The position numbers and the translations under genes were made by a program. Under the pieces are notes generated by a model. The model saw nothing but the letters and a program-made list of their open reading frames with translations, searched no databases and had not been told where the DNA came from. Below are positions 14,881 through 29,237 of a DNA stretch of 64,000 nucleotides, piece after piece; positions within the stretch are counted from its first letter, which is position 1; the number at the start of each line of letters is the position of its first letter. This DNA is from Nematostella vectensis (lineage: Eukaryota; Cnidaria; Anthozoa; Actiniaria; Edwardsiidae): positions 3,533,501 through 3,597,500 of the forward strand of contig NC_064035.1 of NCBI RefSeq assembly GCF_932526225.1, given 5' to 3'.

Positions 14881-17336
14881 GTAGATATAACAACAACGCC
14901 ATGGATGGAGTCTCTAGCACATAGGGTTATATAAGAGGGATATAACAAAACGCCATGGAGTCTCTAGCTTATAGGGGTATATAAGAGGGATATAACAAAA
15001 CGCCATGGATGGAGTCTCTAGCAAATAGGGTTATATAAGAGGGATAAAACAAAACGCCATGGATGGAGTCTCTAGCAAATAGGGGTATATAAGAGTGATA
15101 TAACAACAACGCCATTGATGGAGTCTCTAGCAAATAGGGTTATATAAGAGGGATATAACAAAACGCCATGGATGGAGTCTCTAGCTATTAGGGGTATATA
15201 AGAGGGATATAACAAAACGCCATGGATGGAGTCCCTAGCTTATAGGGGTATATAAGAGGGATATAACAAAAACGCCGTGGATGGAGTCTCTAGCTATTAG
15301 GGGTATATAAGAGTGATATAACAACAACGCCATGGATGGAGTCTCTAGCACATAGGGGTATATAAGAGGGATATAACAAAACGCCATGGATGGAGTCTCT
15401 AGCAAATAGGGGTATATAAGAGGGATATAACAAAACGCCATGGATGGAGTCTCTAGCACATAGGGTTAAATAAGAGGGATATAACAAAACGCCATGGATG
15501 GAGTCTCTAGCTTATAGGGGTATATAAGAGGGATATAACAACAACGCCATGGATGGAGTCTCTAGCACATAGGGTTAAATAAGAGGGATATAACAAAACG
15601 CCATGGATGGAGTCTCTAGCTTATAGGGGTATATAAGAGGGATATAACAACAACGCCATGGATGGAGTCTCTAGCACATAGGGTTATATAAGATGGATAT
15701 AACAAAACGACATGGATGGAGTCTCTAGCAAATAGGGGTATATAAGAGGGATATAACAAAACGCCATGGATGGAGTCTCTAGCAAATAGGGTTATATAAG
15801 AGGGATATAACAAAAACGCCATGGATGGAGTCTCTAGCACATAGGGTTATATAAGAGGGATATAACAAAACGCCATGGATGGAGTCTCTAGCTTATAGGG
15901 GTATATAAGAGGGATATAACAAAACGCCATGGATGGAGTCTCTAGCAAATAGGGTTATATAAGAGTGATATAACAACAACGCCATGGATGGAGTCTCTAG
16001 CAAATAGGGTTATATAAGAGTGATATAACAACAACGCCATGGATGGAGTCTCTAGCAAATAGGGGTATATAAGAGGATATGACAAAAACGTCATGGATGG
16101 AGTCTCTAGCTTATAGGGGTATATAAGAGGGATATAACAACAACGCCATGGATGGAGTCTCTAGCACATAGGGTTATATAAGAGGGATATAAGAAAACGC
16201 CATGGATGGAGTCTCTAGCTATTAGGGGTATATAAGATGGATATAACAACAACGCCATGGATGGAGTCTCTAGCTATAAGGGGTATATAAGAGGGATATA
16301 ACAACAACGCCATGGATGGAGTCTCTAGCACATAGGGTATATAAGAGTAATATAACAAAACGCCATGGATGGAGTCTCTAGCACATAGGGGTATATAAGA
16401 GGGATATAACAACAACGCCATGGATGGAGTCTCTAGCAAATAGGGGTATATAAGAGGATATGACAAAAACGTCATGGATGGAGTCTCTAGCTTATAGGGG
16501 TATATAAGAGGGATATAACAACAACGCCATGGATGGAGTCTCTAGCACATAGGGTTATATAAGAGGGATATAACAAAACGCCATGGATGGAGTCTCTAGC
16601 TATTAGGGGTATATAAGATGGATATAACAACAACGCCATGGATGGAGTCTCTAGCAAATAGGGGTATATAAGAGGATATGACAAAAACGTCATGGATGGA
16701 GTCTCTAGCTTATAGTGGTATATAAGAGGGATATAACAAAACGCCATGGATGGAGTCTCTAGCACATAGGGGTATAAAAGAGGGATATAACAAAACGCCA
16801 TGGATAGAGTTTCTAGCAAATAGGGGTATATAAGAGGGATATAACAAAACGCCATGGATGGAGTCTCTAGCACATAGGGGTATATAAGAGTGATATAACA
16901 ACAACGCCATGGATGGAGTCTCTAGCAAATAGGGGTATATAAGAGTAATATAACAACAACGCCATGGATGGAGTCTCTAGCAAATAGGGGTATATAAGAG
17001 TAATATAACAAAACGCCATGGATGGAGTCTCTAGCACATAGGGGTATATAAGAGGGATATAACAAAACGCCATGGATGGAGTCTCTAGCACATAGGGGTA
17101 TATAAGAGGGATATAACAAAACGCCATGGATAGAGTCTCTAGCAAATAGGGGTATATAAGAGGGATATAACAACAACGCCATGGATGGAGTCTCTAGCAC
17201 ATAGGGGTATATAAGATGGATATAACAAAACGCCATGGATGGAGTCTCTAGCACATAGGGGTATATAAGATGGATATAACAACAATGCCATGGATAGAGT
17301 CTATAGCACATAGGGTTAAATAAGAGGTATATAACA
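14881..17336. repeat. Tandem array of a ~54-bp unit, about 45 copies
   Basis: Each unit contains GCCATGGATGGAGTCTCTAG and a TATATAAGAGGGATATAAC-like block. Length varies slightly (AAAACG or AACAACG; CACATA, AAATA, TTATA or CTATTA). Translations along the minus strand are repetitive shadows that shift frame between units, so it is not coding. It ends about 500 bp past the OLA1 stop codon, within or beyond the OLA1 3' region. Confidence 0.95.
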
Positions 17337-17831
17337 ACAAAATCATATTTATTCGTAGTCGTTAGAACGTTCAGATAGATGAGAAGAAAAGAGTAACAAA
17401 GAAAACAAATAAAGATTGGGAATCAATCTGTGTAGTGATCGTACTGTATTTAAGCGTCCAGACGCCTCCTTATCTAAATAGGAATTCTAAGTAGTATGCC
17501 TACCTCGTATCTAGAAGAGTATTTGGTAGCTGACTGTTTGAAGAAAATTTAACTGTCTATAGTTTGTTTGGTTGATCTGTGTTAAAGCAGTTATTGACAA
17601 AAATGTTACTAAAGTTGGAAAAGATCACTGCAAAGCTCTAGCTGCAGCATTCTCGCTGTTGTATTTAGTGTCTTCTATCTCATGAACTACTACTATTCCC
17701 TTTGTTATCCGAAGAGATTTGTCCGAGCATTTGTTTTAAGAAAGATTCGATCAGTGTGAACCGTGAAAAGCCCTGTCTTGAGTTGTTAGCCTTGTTGGCA
17801 TTATTTATCATAGCATATAAAATCTGTTGTC
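17337..17831. other. Spacer between satellite and OLA1 last exon
   Basis: About 495 bp of AT-rich sequence, expected to hold the OLA1 3' untranslated region (minus strand). No clear canonical AATAAA was found close to the stop codon. Confidence 0.5.
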
Positions 17832-20800
17832 CTACGTCTTTTTCTTCTTGTCACTTAGACCAGCTCCAGCGTTGAATTTGAAGAAAATGATATCGCCGTC
17901 TTGTACCACGTAGTTCTTCCCTTCTTGGCGATACTTGCCAGCAGACTAGGGATAGAAGAACATTCGGAGTAGAGCAAAGGTAAAAGCTAGATCCAGTGTG
18001 TGTGTGTGTGTGGAAGGGGGTAAAGCAGCATAGGAAAAGGCATGATTACAGAACGAATTGCAGCAGGTTTAGAGCAAGGGTGAGCCTGTTTGTGTGGGTG
18101 GGATGGATATTGGTCAATGGACACATTCGTTTGATTTATCTATCAGTTTTTCCAACATCAGTATTTGTATCACCAGGTTTGAATAACATGTCAATCATCT
18201 TGTCCATACATGACTTCAAACCTGCATGTCATAATTGATATCTCAGTGAAGCATACCTTGCATGCGGCTTCACTGCCACACTCTTTAAAGTCATCATACT
18301 TCATGACCTCCGCCATAATGAAGCCTTTCTCAAAGTCCGTATGAATCTTCCCAGCAGCACCCGGGGCCTTGGTTCCTTTCTGAGGGAAATATATATAATA
18401 ATAATTTGTTAAGCTTCAATCATAAACTATTTGCATTCACAACTATACAACCCACCATTATAGTACAACTCACCACTATAGTACAACTCACCACTATGGT
18501 ACAACTCACCACTATAGCACAACTCACCACTATGGTACAACTCACCACTATGGTACAACTCACCACTATAGTACAACTCACCACTATAGTACAACTCACC
18601 ACTATAGTACAACTCACCACTATAGTACAACTCACCACTATAGTACAACTCACCACTATAGTACAACTCACCACTATAGTACAACTCACCACTATGGTAC
18701 AACCAACCACTATGGTACAACTCACCACTATGGTACAACTCACCACTATGGTACAACTCACCACTATGGTACAACTCACCACTATGGTACAACTCACCAC
18801 TATGGTACAACTCACCACTATGGTACAACTCACCACTATGGTACAACTCACCACTATGGTACAACTCACCACTATGGTACAACTCATCAGTCACCACTAT
18901 AGTACAACTCATCACTATGGTACAACTCACCACTATGGTACAACTCACCACTATGGTACAACTCACCACTATGGTACAACTCACCACTATAGTACAACTC
19001 ACCACTATAGTACAACTCACCACTATGGTACAACTCACCACTATGGTACAACTCACCACTATGGTACAACTCACCACTATGGTACAACTCACCACTATGG
19101 TACAACTCACCACTATAGTACAACTCACCACTATAGTACAACTCAACTCACCACTATGGTACAACTCACCACTATGGTAAAACTCACCACTATGGTAAAA
19201 CTCACCACTATGGTACAACTCACCACTATAGTACAACTCACCACTATAGTACAACTCACCACTATAGTACAACTCACCACTATGGTACAACTCACCACTA
19301 TGGTACAACTCACCACTATGGTACAACTCACCACTATGGTACAACTCACCACTATGGTACAACTCACCACTATAGTACAACTCACCACTATGGTACAACT
19401 CACCACTATGGTACAACTCACCACTATGGTACAACTCACCACTATGGTACAACACACCACTATGGTTCAACTCACCACTATGGTACAACTCACCACTATG
19501 GTACAACTCACCACTATGGTACAACTCACCACTATAGTACAACTCACCACTATAGTACAACTCACCACTATAGTACAACTCACCACTATGGTACAACTCA
19601 CCACTATGGTACAACTCACCACTATGGTACAACTCACCACTATGGTACAACTCACCACTATGGTACAACTCACCACTATGGTACAACTCACCACTATGGT
19701 ACAACTCACCACTATGGTACAACTCACCACTATGGTACAACTCACCACTATAGTACAACTCACCACTATAGTACAACTCACCACTATAGTACAACATACA
19801 ACTCACCACTATAGTACAACTCACCACTATGGTACAACTCACCACTATGGTACAACTCACCACTATGGTACAACACACCACTATGGTACAACTCACCACT
19901 ATGGTACAACTCACCACTATGGTACAACTCACCACTATAGTACAACACACCACTATGGTACAACTCACCACTATGGTACAACTCACCACTATGGTACAAC
20001 TCACCACTATGGTACAACTCACCACTATGGTACAACTCACCACTATGGTACAACTCACCACTATGGTACAACTCACCACTATGGTACAACTCACCACTAT
20101 AGTACAACTCACCACTATAGTACAACTCACCACTATAGTACAACTCACCACTATAGTACAACTCACCACTATAGTCCAAGCTTTGACCTCATCCGGGCCA
20201 CATGTGAAAAAGTATTGAAGCTGTAGCGCCTTGAAACCCAAGGTGATTATTTTACTCAGTGCACTACAACGGAAATAAGAGGGAGTTGGACATTGTTTTT
20301 CCCTCGATACACAGTAATGATTCATGATGTGTCCTGTACGGTATGCCAAGTACCTCACAAACGTGCTGGTACACAGAAAAACAGTTGATACTTGCATTGA
20401 AGAGGCATTACTCCAGGTTGCAGTACAGAAGTATACAGTACCCAGCTCTGACTTTCATTGGTAATTATTTGGAAATTCCATAATAATCATTTTTATCTTA
20501 TGATCTGTAGTTTTACAAAACCAAAAAGGATATTGGAAAGTCAAAGTTCTTTGCTCTAATGTTCTGAATGTTTTCCTAACAGGAAAAGTTTAAGGTGGAT
20601 CCTTAGCTTGGCAAACAATTTATTACATAACAATTTACAATTGAACTTACCTAGAAGTATTATGTTCTTTGCAGTATTTCTCTGCCTCCTCTTCACCCAG
20701 ATCTACTAACTATAACAAAAACAGCAACATTTGGTTGTGTTGGTAGGGGTATGACTTGTTAGGATAACTGTAGAACAATTAGAACAACATAGACAATAAA

Positions 20801-23800
20801 AACGAATACTTTGACATCCACATGACATTGTGCCAAGTCACCTCCAAAAACAAAACGCATTGCCACCATCTGGAAGAACATATAGCTTGTCACTAATCAA
20901 ACTTGCCTCAAACTCATTGTGATTCTCAACAATATCCTAAACTACTGTATTATTACAGTAAAAGTTTTACTTATATATATTTCTAAAATCAACAGACAAT
21001 TTGACAATTTGATTTGAGATTTTGATTGAGAGATCTCAATTTTCTTGTGTTTCCCTGTTCTATGTTAGCAGTCTTCTCTGAATGCACAAAACAACTAGCT
21101 ATCAATTAATAGAGCATATACTTCAATTTGCATCGTACCTTAGCCTCCAGTTCACCACTGAATGGGATAATGGCAGCTCCTTTGTCGCGGCTGTCAACCC
21201 ACTCCTTAATCTTGACCAGCCTGGGCACAAATAAGATAGAACATGGGTTGTAATAGTCAAACCCTGCTAACCTGAACCCTTAGTGGAGACAAAAAGCAAA
21301 ACACTCATGTATAATAATATAATTAAAAGATAAATGACTTGTTGGTAGAATTTGGTATGTTTTAGGACTTTTAGTACGTGTTAGAGGAATCATTTCAGAG
21401 CTAGAATCCTTATGTTGCAGTCAGTGATGCGTTTCCCTACTTGTTGTATAAAATGCAGGGGTTTGAGTTAACAGGGTTGAATAACATAATATTATTGCAA
21501 GATGCTCATAGTTTTATAAATCAAAAGTGCTGTTATCCATGTATTGTGTAAGGGAACCCACCCAAGAATCAAAAACAAATTAAAACAAAAGAGAAGAAAG
21601 TCAGGGTACAACCTGATCAAATGGAAAAAAAAATAAGCTTGACATAGTAAGGACTTTGAGTTGTCTGGGTTATTACTTCAAGTTATCTGTATAAAAATGC
21701 CTGAACATAAGGATCAAATCCAAGTAAAATTAAACTCTGGGCTCTATTATAGGTGGAAAAAATGGCAGGTTAATAAAAGAAAATGTGTACCCCGAGTTTT
21801 GATGGCTTTTGCCTCTAAAAAATGTCAATATGATACATGAAACTCAGGGATTTATTATTAATCAAGCAGCTTTATTTACTTCTACATGAAAAGAAATATT
21901 CTTTTACAAGCATACCATTTGTTCTTTTTGCGTATATAGTCCCTTTCTGATAAGTTCACAAGATATATGCAGGGCTTGGAGGTAAGAAGAAGGTGTTTAT
22001 TTAGAACTTCAACCTGGAGAAAGGACCAGAAGCAGAAATGTTTCTCAAAAGGTTCATATGAATTTGTTCTATGAAACAATGTGCATGATGTGGTTGGTTT
22101 TGAAAGGTCAACTTTGAAGGCCTCATAAAAAGGTAAATAAGAATATAGAAATACTTCATCCAGACCTAGAGGTGAAAAGTATGACAGCAGTAAAGTCAGG
22201 ACACAAAATTTGGACTCAATTAAGACTAAAAGTCATTGAATTCCGCACATAAACTTCTAAGAACCTATCTAACAATATTGAAAGGGGTGTACAAGCCAAT
22301 TGGTCCTGGTATTTAATGCAATATTTATTTTTAAAGAAAGTCACATTTTGGTCTACCAGTGGCCTTCATGTTTTAAAAACCACCAGATAACTTAGTTGTT
22401 AGTGTTTTTTAACTTATCTTTAGAAGGGCTACAAAACATGCTTCACAGGGGTTTCACTAGTCCCGGCAGCGCCAGCTACTTTAAAAAAAAAAATCGACTT
22501 GAGTTTTATTTGAACTAAAAAGATAACAAAATCTTCCACCCCCTACTTATCCATCTCCACTGCTGAATCTGAGAGTTAATGAAAGCCCTGTTACGCCATG
22601 GTAGTGTAAAACATGACTCTTGTTAAAAATCAATATTGCTGATTAGAAGTTAAAAAAAGAATGAAAGAGTTGTCTGGCATGTTTTAAGACAGACAAGAAC
22701 ATGGCATACACACATGTGTAAGATATTACATACCTCATTTGCATTCCAGGTTCCAAAGCGAAGATCCTTCTTCTCCTCAGCAACCCAATGAAGAAGCTTC
22801 TTCATTATTTCCTGCAAGACAACCATAAATGCTAGGAATAACAAAATAGGCAAAAGGATAATTACCTTAATCAATATGGCTAGCTAAGGCCTGATTCATA
22901 AGTCCTAATGCATTTTTTGTTTGGAACAAATATGTTATCAGCTTTGGAACAGCATCAGGATCTGGCATTACTTAAATGCTGTTAAATTCTTGGTGAAAGA
23001 TGAACAAGTTTAGAGTGGATAAGAGATGTAAAGAAATTTCTGAATGTACAAACAGTTATACAACAATCTCAAAGAGTAAAAAATATAAATGATCTAGATA
23101 AGCTAACATGACTTGGCTACTTACCAGCTCTCCCATTCTTTTCTTATCTCCACCTCTTACAACAGTCTTTTCCATTCCATTCTGCATTTTGATAAAATAA
23201 TCAATATACATAAAAAATGGCTTAACTGCAAATTTCAACAAAGCAAAATTAACAACAATTCAGAAGATATTTAAAGTAAGTTCTGCCCTTGATAACTTTG
23301 ATCAATACTTACCACGCGGTCTGTCAAGAACTCTTCATCCTACAATCCAATCCAATACAACACAAATGTCAATTCCAACAGAATAGAGCAATTTACATCA
23401 ATAGGTTTTAAAATTCTTGTTCCAGGACATTTTAAAAACTTGCAAACATTCTTTTATTGAAATGCTGTTATATTATGGCACAATAGAGTTAGTATTTTTT
23501 TCATACTGCAGTATTTAGTTTGTTTTGGGTTAATAGATTCATATTTAGTAATTGGTCTTGAATGGTGGGTGTGTCTGGTGGAGCTTAGCTTGTTTATAGG
23601 CACAATCCTTTGATTGTTTTACACTCTGTGTAATCTGTATAAGTAAATTTCAGTAACAAACTTAATCCACTAGAATCACTGGGAAATGTAATTAATTCTT
23701 CAATATATAACAATGTTTCTGTTCCTAAAATATTAACTATCTATGGATAATTGTCTAAAATGATAAGATATTCCAATATTCAAAATAAAAAGACAATAGC

Positions 23801-26800
23801 AGTTACACACAAGTTGGAATCTATTGTATAAGAAAAAGGCAGGGGAGAACATTACGCTGTGGTTTCACCTTTTTTCTAAGTTCTTCAGAAATAATTTCCA
23901 GATCTCTGACAGGATTTACATCTCCCTCAACATGAGTGACATCTTCCCCCTCAAATGCACCTAGCAGAAACAACAAAAATAACATTTGCACATAGCTGCA
24001 CCTGAATAAATCCCTAGTTCTAATACCATATTTACCTACAGATAATACACACTTTAAAAAAAAAAACGTTTTGGAAACATATCAGGAATAGCAAAAAAGC
24101 AAGTGTCAAAATAAGGACTTGATCTGCCTAAAAATTAGACATTAAGTTAGACAAATTTTCTGAATCGCAATTCATTTTATTGACAAAAGGGAAGAAATTT
24201 TTTAGACATTAACAGCACATTTCAGGTTTTTTTCAGTTTATGGCCATAGGAAACTCTTTTATCGAATCTCATTCTTGTTCATCAGCTACTCTGTTCTGTC
24301 ACACCAAAAAAACACACCCAGAATTTGGAGATTTGTGACTGAATTGTGCAGTATTATACAGGGGTGAATACTGTTACAAATTTTCAATGTGGATAATAAG
24401 AATAAATGAGAAGATGTTGCTTTAAAGTCTGCTGTATCTAAGACATCCTGTTAAATACAACACAAACTTACGGACTAAATGGAATATGGCATCACATGCC
24501 CAGATATGGGATAAAAATGCATTCCCAAGCCCCTGAAAGCAACAAGCCAATATGTTAGCAATCCTATAAACACAATTCCTCAAGACAATAAATACACAAT
24601 TCTTACTGTACACTACAGAATATCTTACAAGTCAATCTCTGGTTTGTCAACAAATAATTTCACAAGAATAATACATGAGTCAGGGAAAGAGTAAATAGAT
24701 GAAACAGTGTTTATGTAAATATATTTTTATCTTGGTATATAGAAAAAGCATACAAACTACTGCTTCATCCCTACAAGCATATTTCATGGTTGCCCACTCA
24801 TCGGGGGATATATTTTTAGAAATAAACAAACCATCAAAATGCTACAGATCTATGTTATCAGCTACCTGCCCTTCAGAAGCACCTTTCACCAGTCCAGCGA
24901 TGTCAACCACATTTAAAAAGGCTGGAACCTTGCTGTTGGTAAACAACGGCAAAAAGTAAGAGGAAAGCCTCACAGTGAAGATCTTAGAATGATGCACATC
25001 CTGTCTCTGAAAAACCCTCAACAATAAAAGAACTACCAGAAAACTGGGCATTGTGTTACCATCAACAATAGAACAAGGGAAAATTGGGCCTTATGCTATC
25101 ATGAACAATAGGAAAACAAGGGGAAATTGGGCTTTGACTCATGTCATAAGGTTTTCAGGTATTATTTTGGTTTGTTTCTAGAATGTATTGGTCATAATGT
25201 GTTTCAACATTCCATTATTTTGTTTTCCCCTTTTAAAAATATTTTTCTTTTTTCCCTTTTTTAAATGGTTTTTGAGAATTCCAGACCTCCTATGTTCACT
25301 TCAAATTAGCACCATTTTGCAGATGGAGTGTAGTAATTTCTCTGTCAATAATACCTGGCAGGCTGATGATATTTACATAGGAAGTCCCATCTTTCATCTG
25401 GTACAGGGACTCGACGTAAAAAAGACATAAGGAAATGCTGTTATTCTACTTACTAAATTATTATTAATTTCAGTGGCAAGGGGGCAGGAATTGGGGTGTT
25501 TATTTTGAAATCCTTCAACTCTATAAATAACTGTTATGGCATCAATAAACAGTAAGCTTTTTTTGTTGATCATTCAAAAAGGAATTAAATGTGATTACTA
25601 GAAGCCTTGTATTCATTCATCCTTAATGTGTTTTTTTGGGAAAGGCACCTATTTTGATGGGAGGAGCTTTTTCAGTATTTTGTGCCTTAGAGAAGGAGCT
25701 AATTCAGAACTGGAGGAGCATTTATGCTAAGTTCTGGTTAAAATCTATACTTGTGACAAGGCCTTATGACACAATTCATCAGATGTTAGTACAAAATAAT
25801 ATACATACATTGGATTTATATGTAATCTTGGAAAACAAAACAATAAAAACCAAGGAAGGCAACATCTGTAAATCAGCTGATATATCAAAATCAATTACCA
25901 ATACTAGTCCCCTAGAGGGTCCATACTTAGCTCATGATATAATAGTAAAGATGAAATAATACTTATTTTCATTGGGATCTGAAAATAAAATAAACAAAAA
26001 TTAGGTATCCAGCTGTTTATTTCTATTGGTCAAGGGCATGCATGCTATTTTCAATAAATATATATTACATGAAGAATTTTAATTCATTTTACTCATCATT
26101 ACCACTTTAATCATGATCATTTTTTATTTGAGTTTATTATTATTTGTGTTCAAAAACAACAGAATCAAATTCCCAACCTTAAAGTTCAATTTTGTTTGAT
26201 TACCGAGTACAGCCAAATCCACTTATTCCCGGCCCTACCGATCGATAAAAATCGATACTCACAGCCCAAGAGTACTCAATCATATTGATTATTTTCGATT
26301 AATATCGGGTTTTATTGATTTCTTATATTTAAAACTGAACACTGGAAAATTGAATCTGCATTCACGTCTAGCTTCTAAGCATATGTTTGTTCACTGCTAT
26401 CCTGGATACCAGACTCTTGAGCTTTGATCGTTTACTATGCGCCCTTTACTGGCTAGTAAACAAACGCATAGTAAACAAACAAAGCACGAGACTCTGGGAC
26501 CTAGGGATTGTTGCAGACACAACAATCGATTTGGTATGGCAGAAGCGCGAAGTATGAACATGGCTTTATATCGCATTATAAGTACTTCGTCCTTATACCT
26601 CGTAGGGTTGTTCTTATGCTTTCCAATCAGCTAATATAATGGCTGATTAGTGTCCAGAAATCTCTTATCAAGAATTATATGGGTTAATAAAGAACCTTTA
26701 GTAAATAAATGTTGTTGTTTCTTGTATATTGTGAATGTTGTTTGCAAGTGGTAAAATTGAGCCCTTTTAAAGCGATATAAAGACTTGCTTTGTTTATCTC

Positions 26801-27753
26801 ACCTTGTCTAACTGATTTTATTTAAGGAAACACAGTCAAACAATTGATCATGTCTGTTAAGGCTGATCATTTCGAAAGAATGGACAGAAAATCGATATTT
26901 ATCAATATAATCAATAATAATTGATAATTTCAATATTTTTCGATAATAATTATAATAATCCATACTCACACAGTTTCACGTTATCGATTTCTATTGATTT
27001 CCGATATTAATCGATTGATTGATATTGATTTTATCAATTACTATTGATTATTATTGATTATTGGAATAATCGATCGGTAGGGCCAGGAACTATTAGATTT
27101 TGTTTGAATTTGAACACAATCAAACTCAAAATGCTAACTAGTCACCCTTGAAATTATTATCAAAGCCCCGTTAATAAGTGAACTTATACTAACCCCCTAT
27201 TAGGGTGGACCAAAAATGAGACAGGTGGGTGATTTTTTGTCTACTTAATTTTTTTTAGAAGCCTCAGGTTTGCATATTTTTTGCTCTCGCTGCACAATGC
27301 TTTGTGGGAGTAAGGATCAGCCTGTACACATTTTTTCTAGATTTTTTTACTTGTGCGATTTCTTTCTTTTTGCTTTTCACCCCCCCCCCCCCCCCCACCA
27401 ACACACACAGACACATCACTTTTCTACTGGTCCTTCCCTTACCAGATAAACTTCACTATCATAGAATGGAATTTGAAGTATTCCGTCTCTAAATATTTTT
27501 ATGTTTACATACCTATGGTGCAGAATGGAAAGTTCTCCGCACTAGCGGCGCTCTTGGTCAGCACATTAAAGAACGTTGATTTTCTATTAGATTACAGATA
27601 TTCCACGTGAGTCATGTTTTTTTTACACATGTACTTCATGTTACTCGTCTCTTACCCAACGTTAGGAATCCCAACAATACCACATTTCAGTGACGTGCCA
27701 AATCTACCCATTAATGGCGGGGGTTTTTCTTCCTCCTTTTTTTTCGGCGGCAT
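17832..27753 (-). CDS. OLA1: Obg-like ATPase 1
   Basis: I assembled 16 exons by splice sites and frame: complement(17832..17945, 18257..18379, 20167..20263, 20651..20709, 21139..21220, 21916..22013, 22734..22811, 23125..23181, 23313..23339, 23869..23960, 24472..24532, 24866..24932, ~25355..25411, ~25949..25964, 27513..27583, 27656..27753). The product is about 398 residues, the usual family length. A lysine-rich start is followed by the P-loop ([12 protein letters not shown], split by intron 1), the G3 motif DIAGLVKGA, and NLSE in place of NKxD, the change that gives this GTPase-fold family its ATP preference. A coiled region and the C-terminal TGS domain (CGPDEVKAW...[16 protein letters not shown]) follow. 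OLA1 is a cytosolic ATPase tied to translation and stress responses. Oddities: the exon 3-4 junction is one base short of in-frame GT-AG splicing as read, and the intron after exon 14 is the 18-bp splice-donor minisatellite. Confidence 0.95.
18440..20174. repeat. 18-bp minisatellite (~96 copies) made of the OLA1 exon 14 splice donor
   Basis: Read on the OLA1 strand, the unit is GTGAGTTGTACYATAGTG. The first unit is continuous with the end of OLA1 exon 14 (ACTATAGTG|GTGAGT, junction at 20167/20166), so each unit repeats a strong GTGAGT donor with its exon flank. Units come in blocks of the TATAGT and TATGGT types, which implies block duplication. Irregular units near 18887, 19142 and 19795 change the frame. 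The long open frames of 606 and 656 codons over this array are repeat artefacts. Confidence 0.97.
26226..27089. mobile_element. MITE-like element in OLA1 intron 2
   Basis: About 864 bp bounded by ~21-bp inverted repeats containing GGCCCTACCGATCGAT (left) and its complement (right). The interior is AT-rich and full of ATCGAT/ATTGATT motifs that could fold into long hairpins. There is no open reading frame and no target duplication I could resolve, so the class of DNA transposon is unknown. Confidence 0.7.
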
Positions 27754-29237
27754 TTTTAGAAAAGGAGTGGTAAATACAGAACGAACACAAATTCGAAATT
27801 GGCACCGGGTAAGAAAAAAATGGCGGAGAGCCATGTAAGGCGCATGCGCAGAATCAGAGCCCTCTGACTGTTTTAATGGCTCACGCGGAATAACACAGGC
27901 TGACCACATGTGTTTACATCAGTAGTTTGAATGTGTCTTTTTCAGCTATTCGCCTCATCGAAATCAAGTAGATTTACAAATAAAGACCAGAAGCAAGTTT
28001 TTGGGACTTTTGTCATTAAAAGAACTTTATTTACTTGATTTTTTTTACTTGACTAAAAGGGAGAGTCAGAAGGTATGTTTCAATACTACTTTGGTTAAGA
28101 GGTAACATTGATAAGTTTAGTAAAATGATATGGGTTTACATTTTAAAAAATTGGAACAAGGGTGCTTACTCAAAAATAACGTCCCAAAAGCTTATTTGGC
28201 ATGTTGTATTGCTATTTCAAAGAGTAAAAAGTACAAAGGGAGACTTCTTCACATAATTATCACAAAATTCAGTGACGGCTTAAGGATTTTCAAAGGGTTC
28301 AATTTATGGTAACAAGGTATTCCAAGCAATTTTCCATGAATTTTGCTTAAAAAACATGATTTTATTGAACCCATAAAACCACCCCTGATCTCTCACTGAA
28401 ATTCTGAGAATACTTTAGAATGTAACTGATCCCTGTGTTAGCTATGGCCCAGGAAAATTTGACTAAATGGGCAAAATAACACCCAAAATGATAACATGCT
28501 TTTTTTATGGTGGTGATTGACTACAATCCAACAAGAATCTTGTGATTGCCCTGGGAGCAGACCCCATCATTTACCCGTAGGTATTTAGCTGGACTGCACC
28601 TACCTGTTTAAATGAAGCAAATTGTCCCAGGGCCCCAAGAAACAGAGTTGGGCTTCATTTTTATGTGAACCTGTGCCAGTTGTCTCTACCTACCCCCTCC
28701 CCCCACCCCACCCCAAGACAACTAGCTTCATGTGAACAGGACCTTGTCAGAAGAAAAGTGTGTGGTGCCATTTGCTTTAGGTAGGTTGCTGAAAATAGTT
28801 CTCTATTTACAGCAAAACGAAATAAGAGGTGGGGGACAAAGAGTTGTGAACGCAAAAAGGAAATTTATCAACTTTTTGACAAAAAGTCAATGACTTTTGT
28901 AAAAGAAACCTTTGTATACATGAAACTATAAGTTCCCCCATACAAATAAACACGGAACATTACCAAATTGATTTTGTATCACACAATACTCAGTATAGTT
29001 TCAATATTCACGACAATCTGTAGTTTTTTTACATTATATGCTGTAATAATATATACAAGTTCCACTAGTATTGTTTCGCTTTTCCATTAAGTAAAAAATT
29101 ATATATTGTTCAACAAAAAGGCAAAGCGAAAAAAAAGTTGTACAAAAATATATATTTTCTAAAAGGTATAATGCATGATCCTCCTGTCGATAATGGGGTG
29201 TAAACCCCTGTCGATGGAGGTGAATGGCTAGACTACT
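27754..29237. other. OLA1 upstream and Sp1-4 downstream sequence
   Basis: This holds the OLA1 promoter and 5' untranslated region on its left and the presumed Sp1-4 3' untranslated region on its right. No coding exon or RNA gene is recognisable. A C-rich stretch lies near 28690-28710. Confidence 0.5.

Noticed and set aside
14881-17336. Repeat array resembling a CRISPR
   Set aside because: The units abut with no unique spacers and the genome is eukaryotic; it is a satellite.
18406-20397. Very long open frames (606 and 656 codons) on both strands of the 18-bp array
   Set aside because: They exist only because the unit is 18 bp with no stop codon. The sequence is pure tandem repeat, intronic to OLA1.
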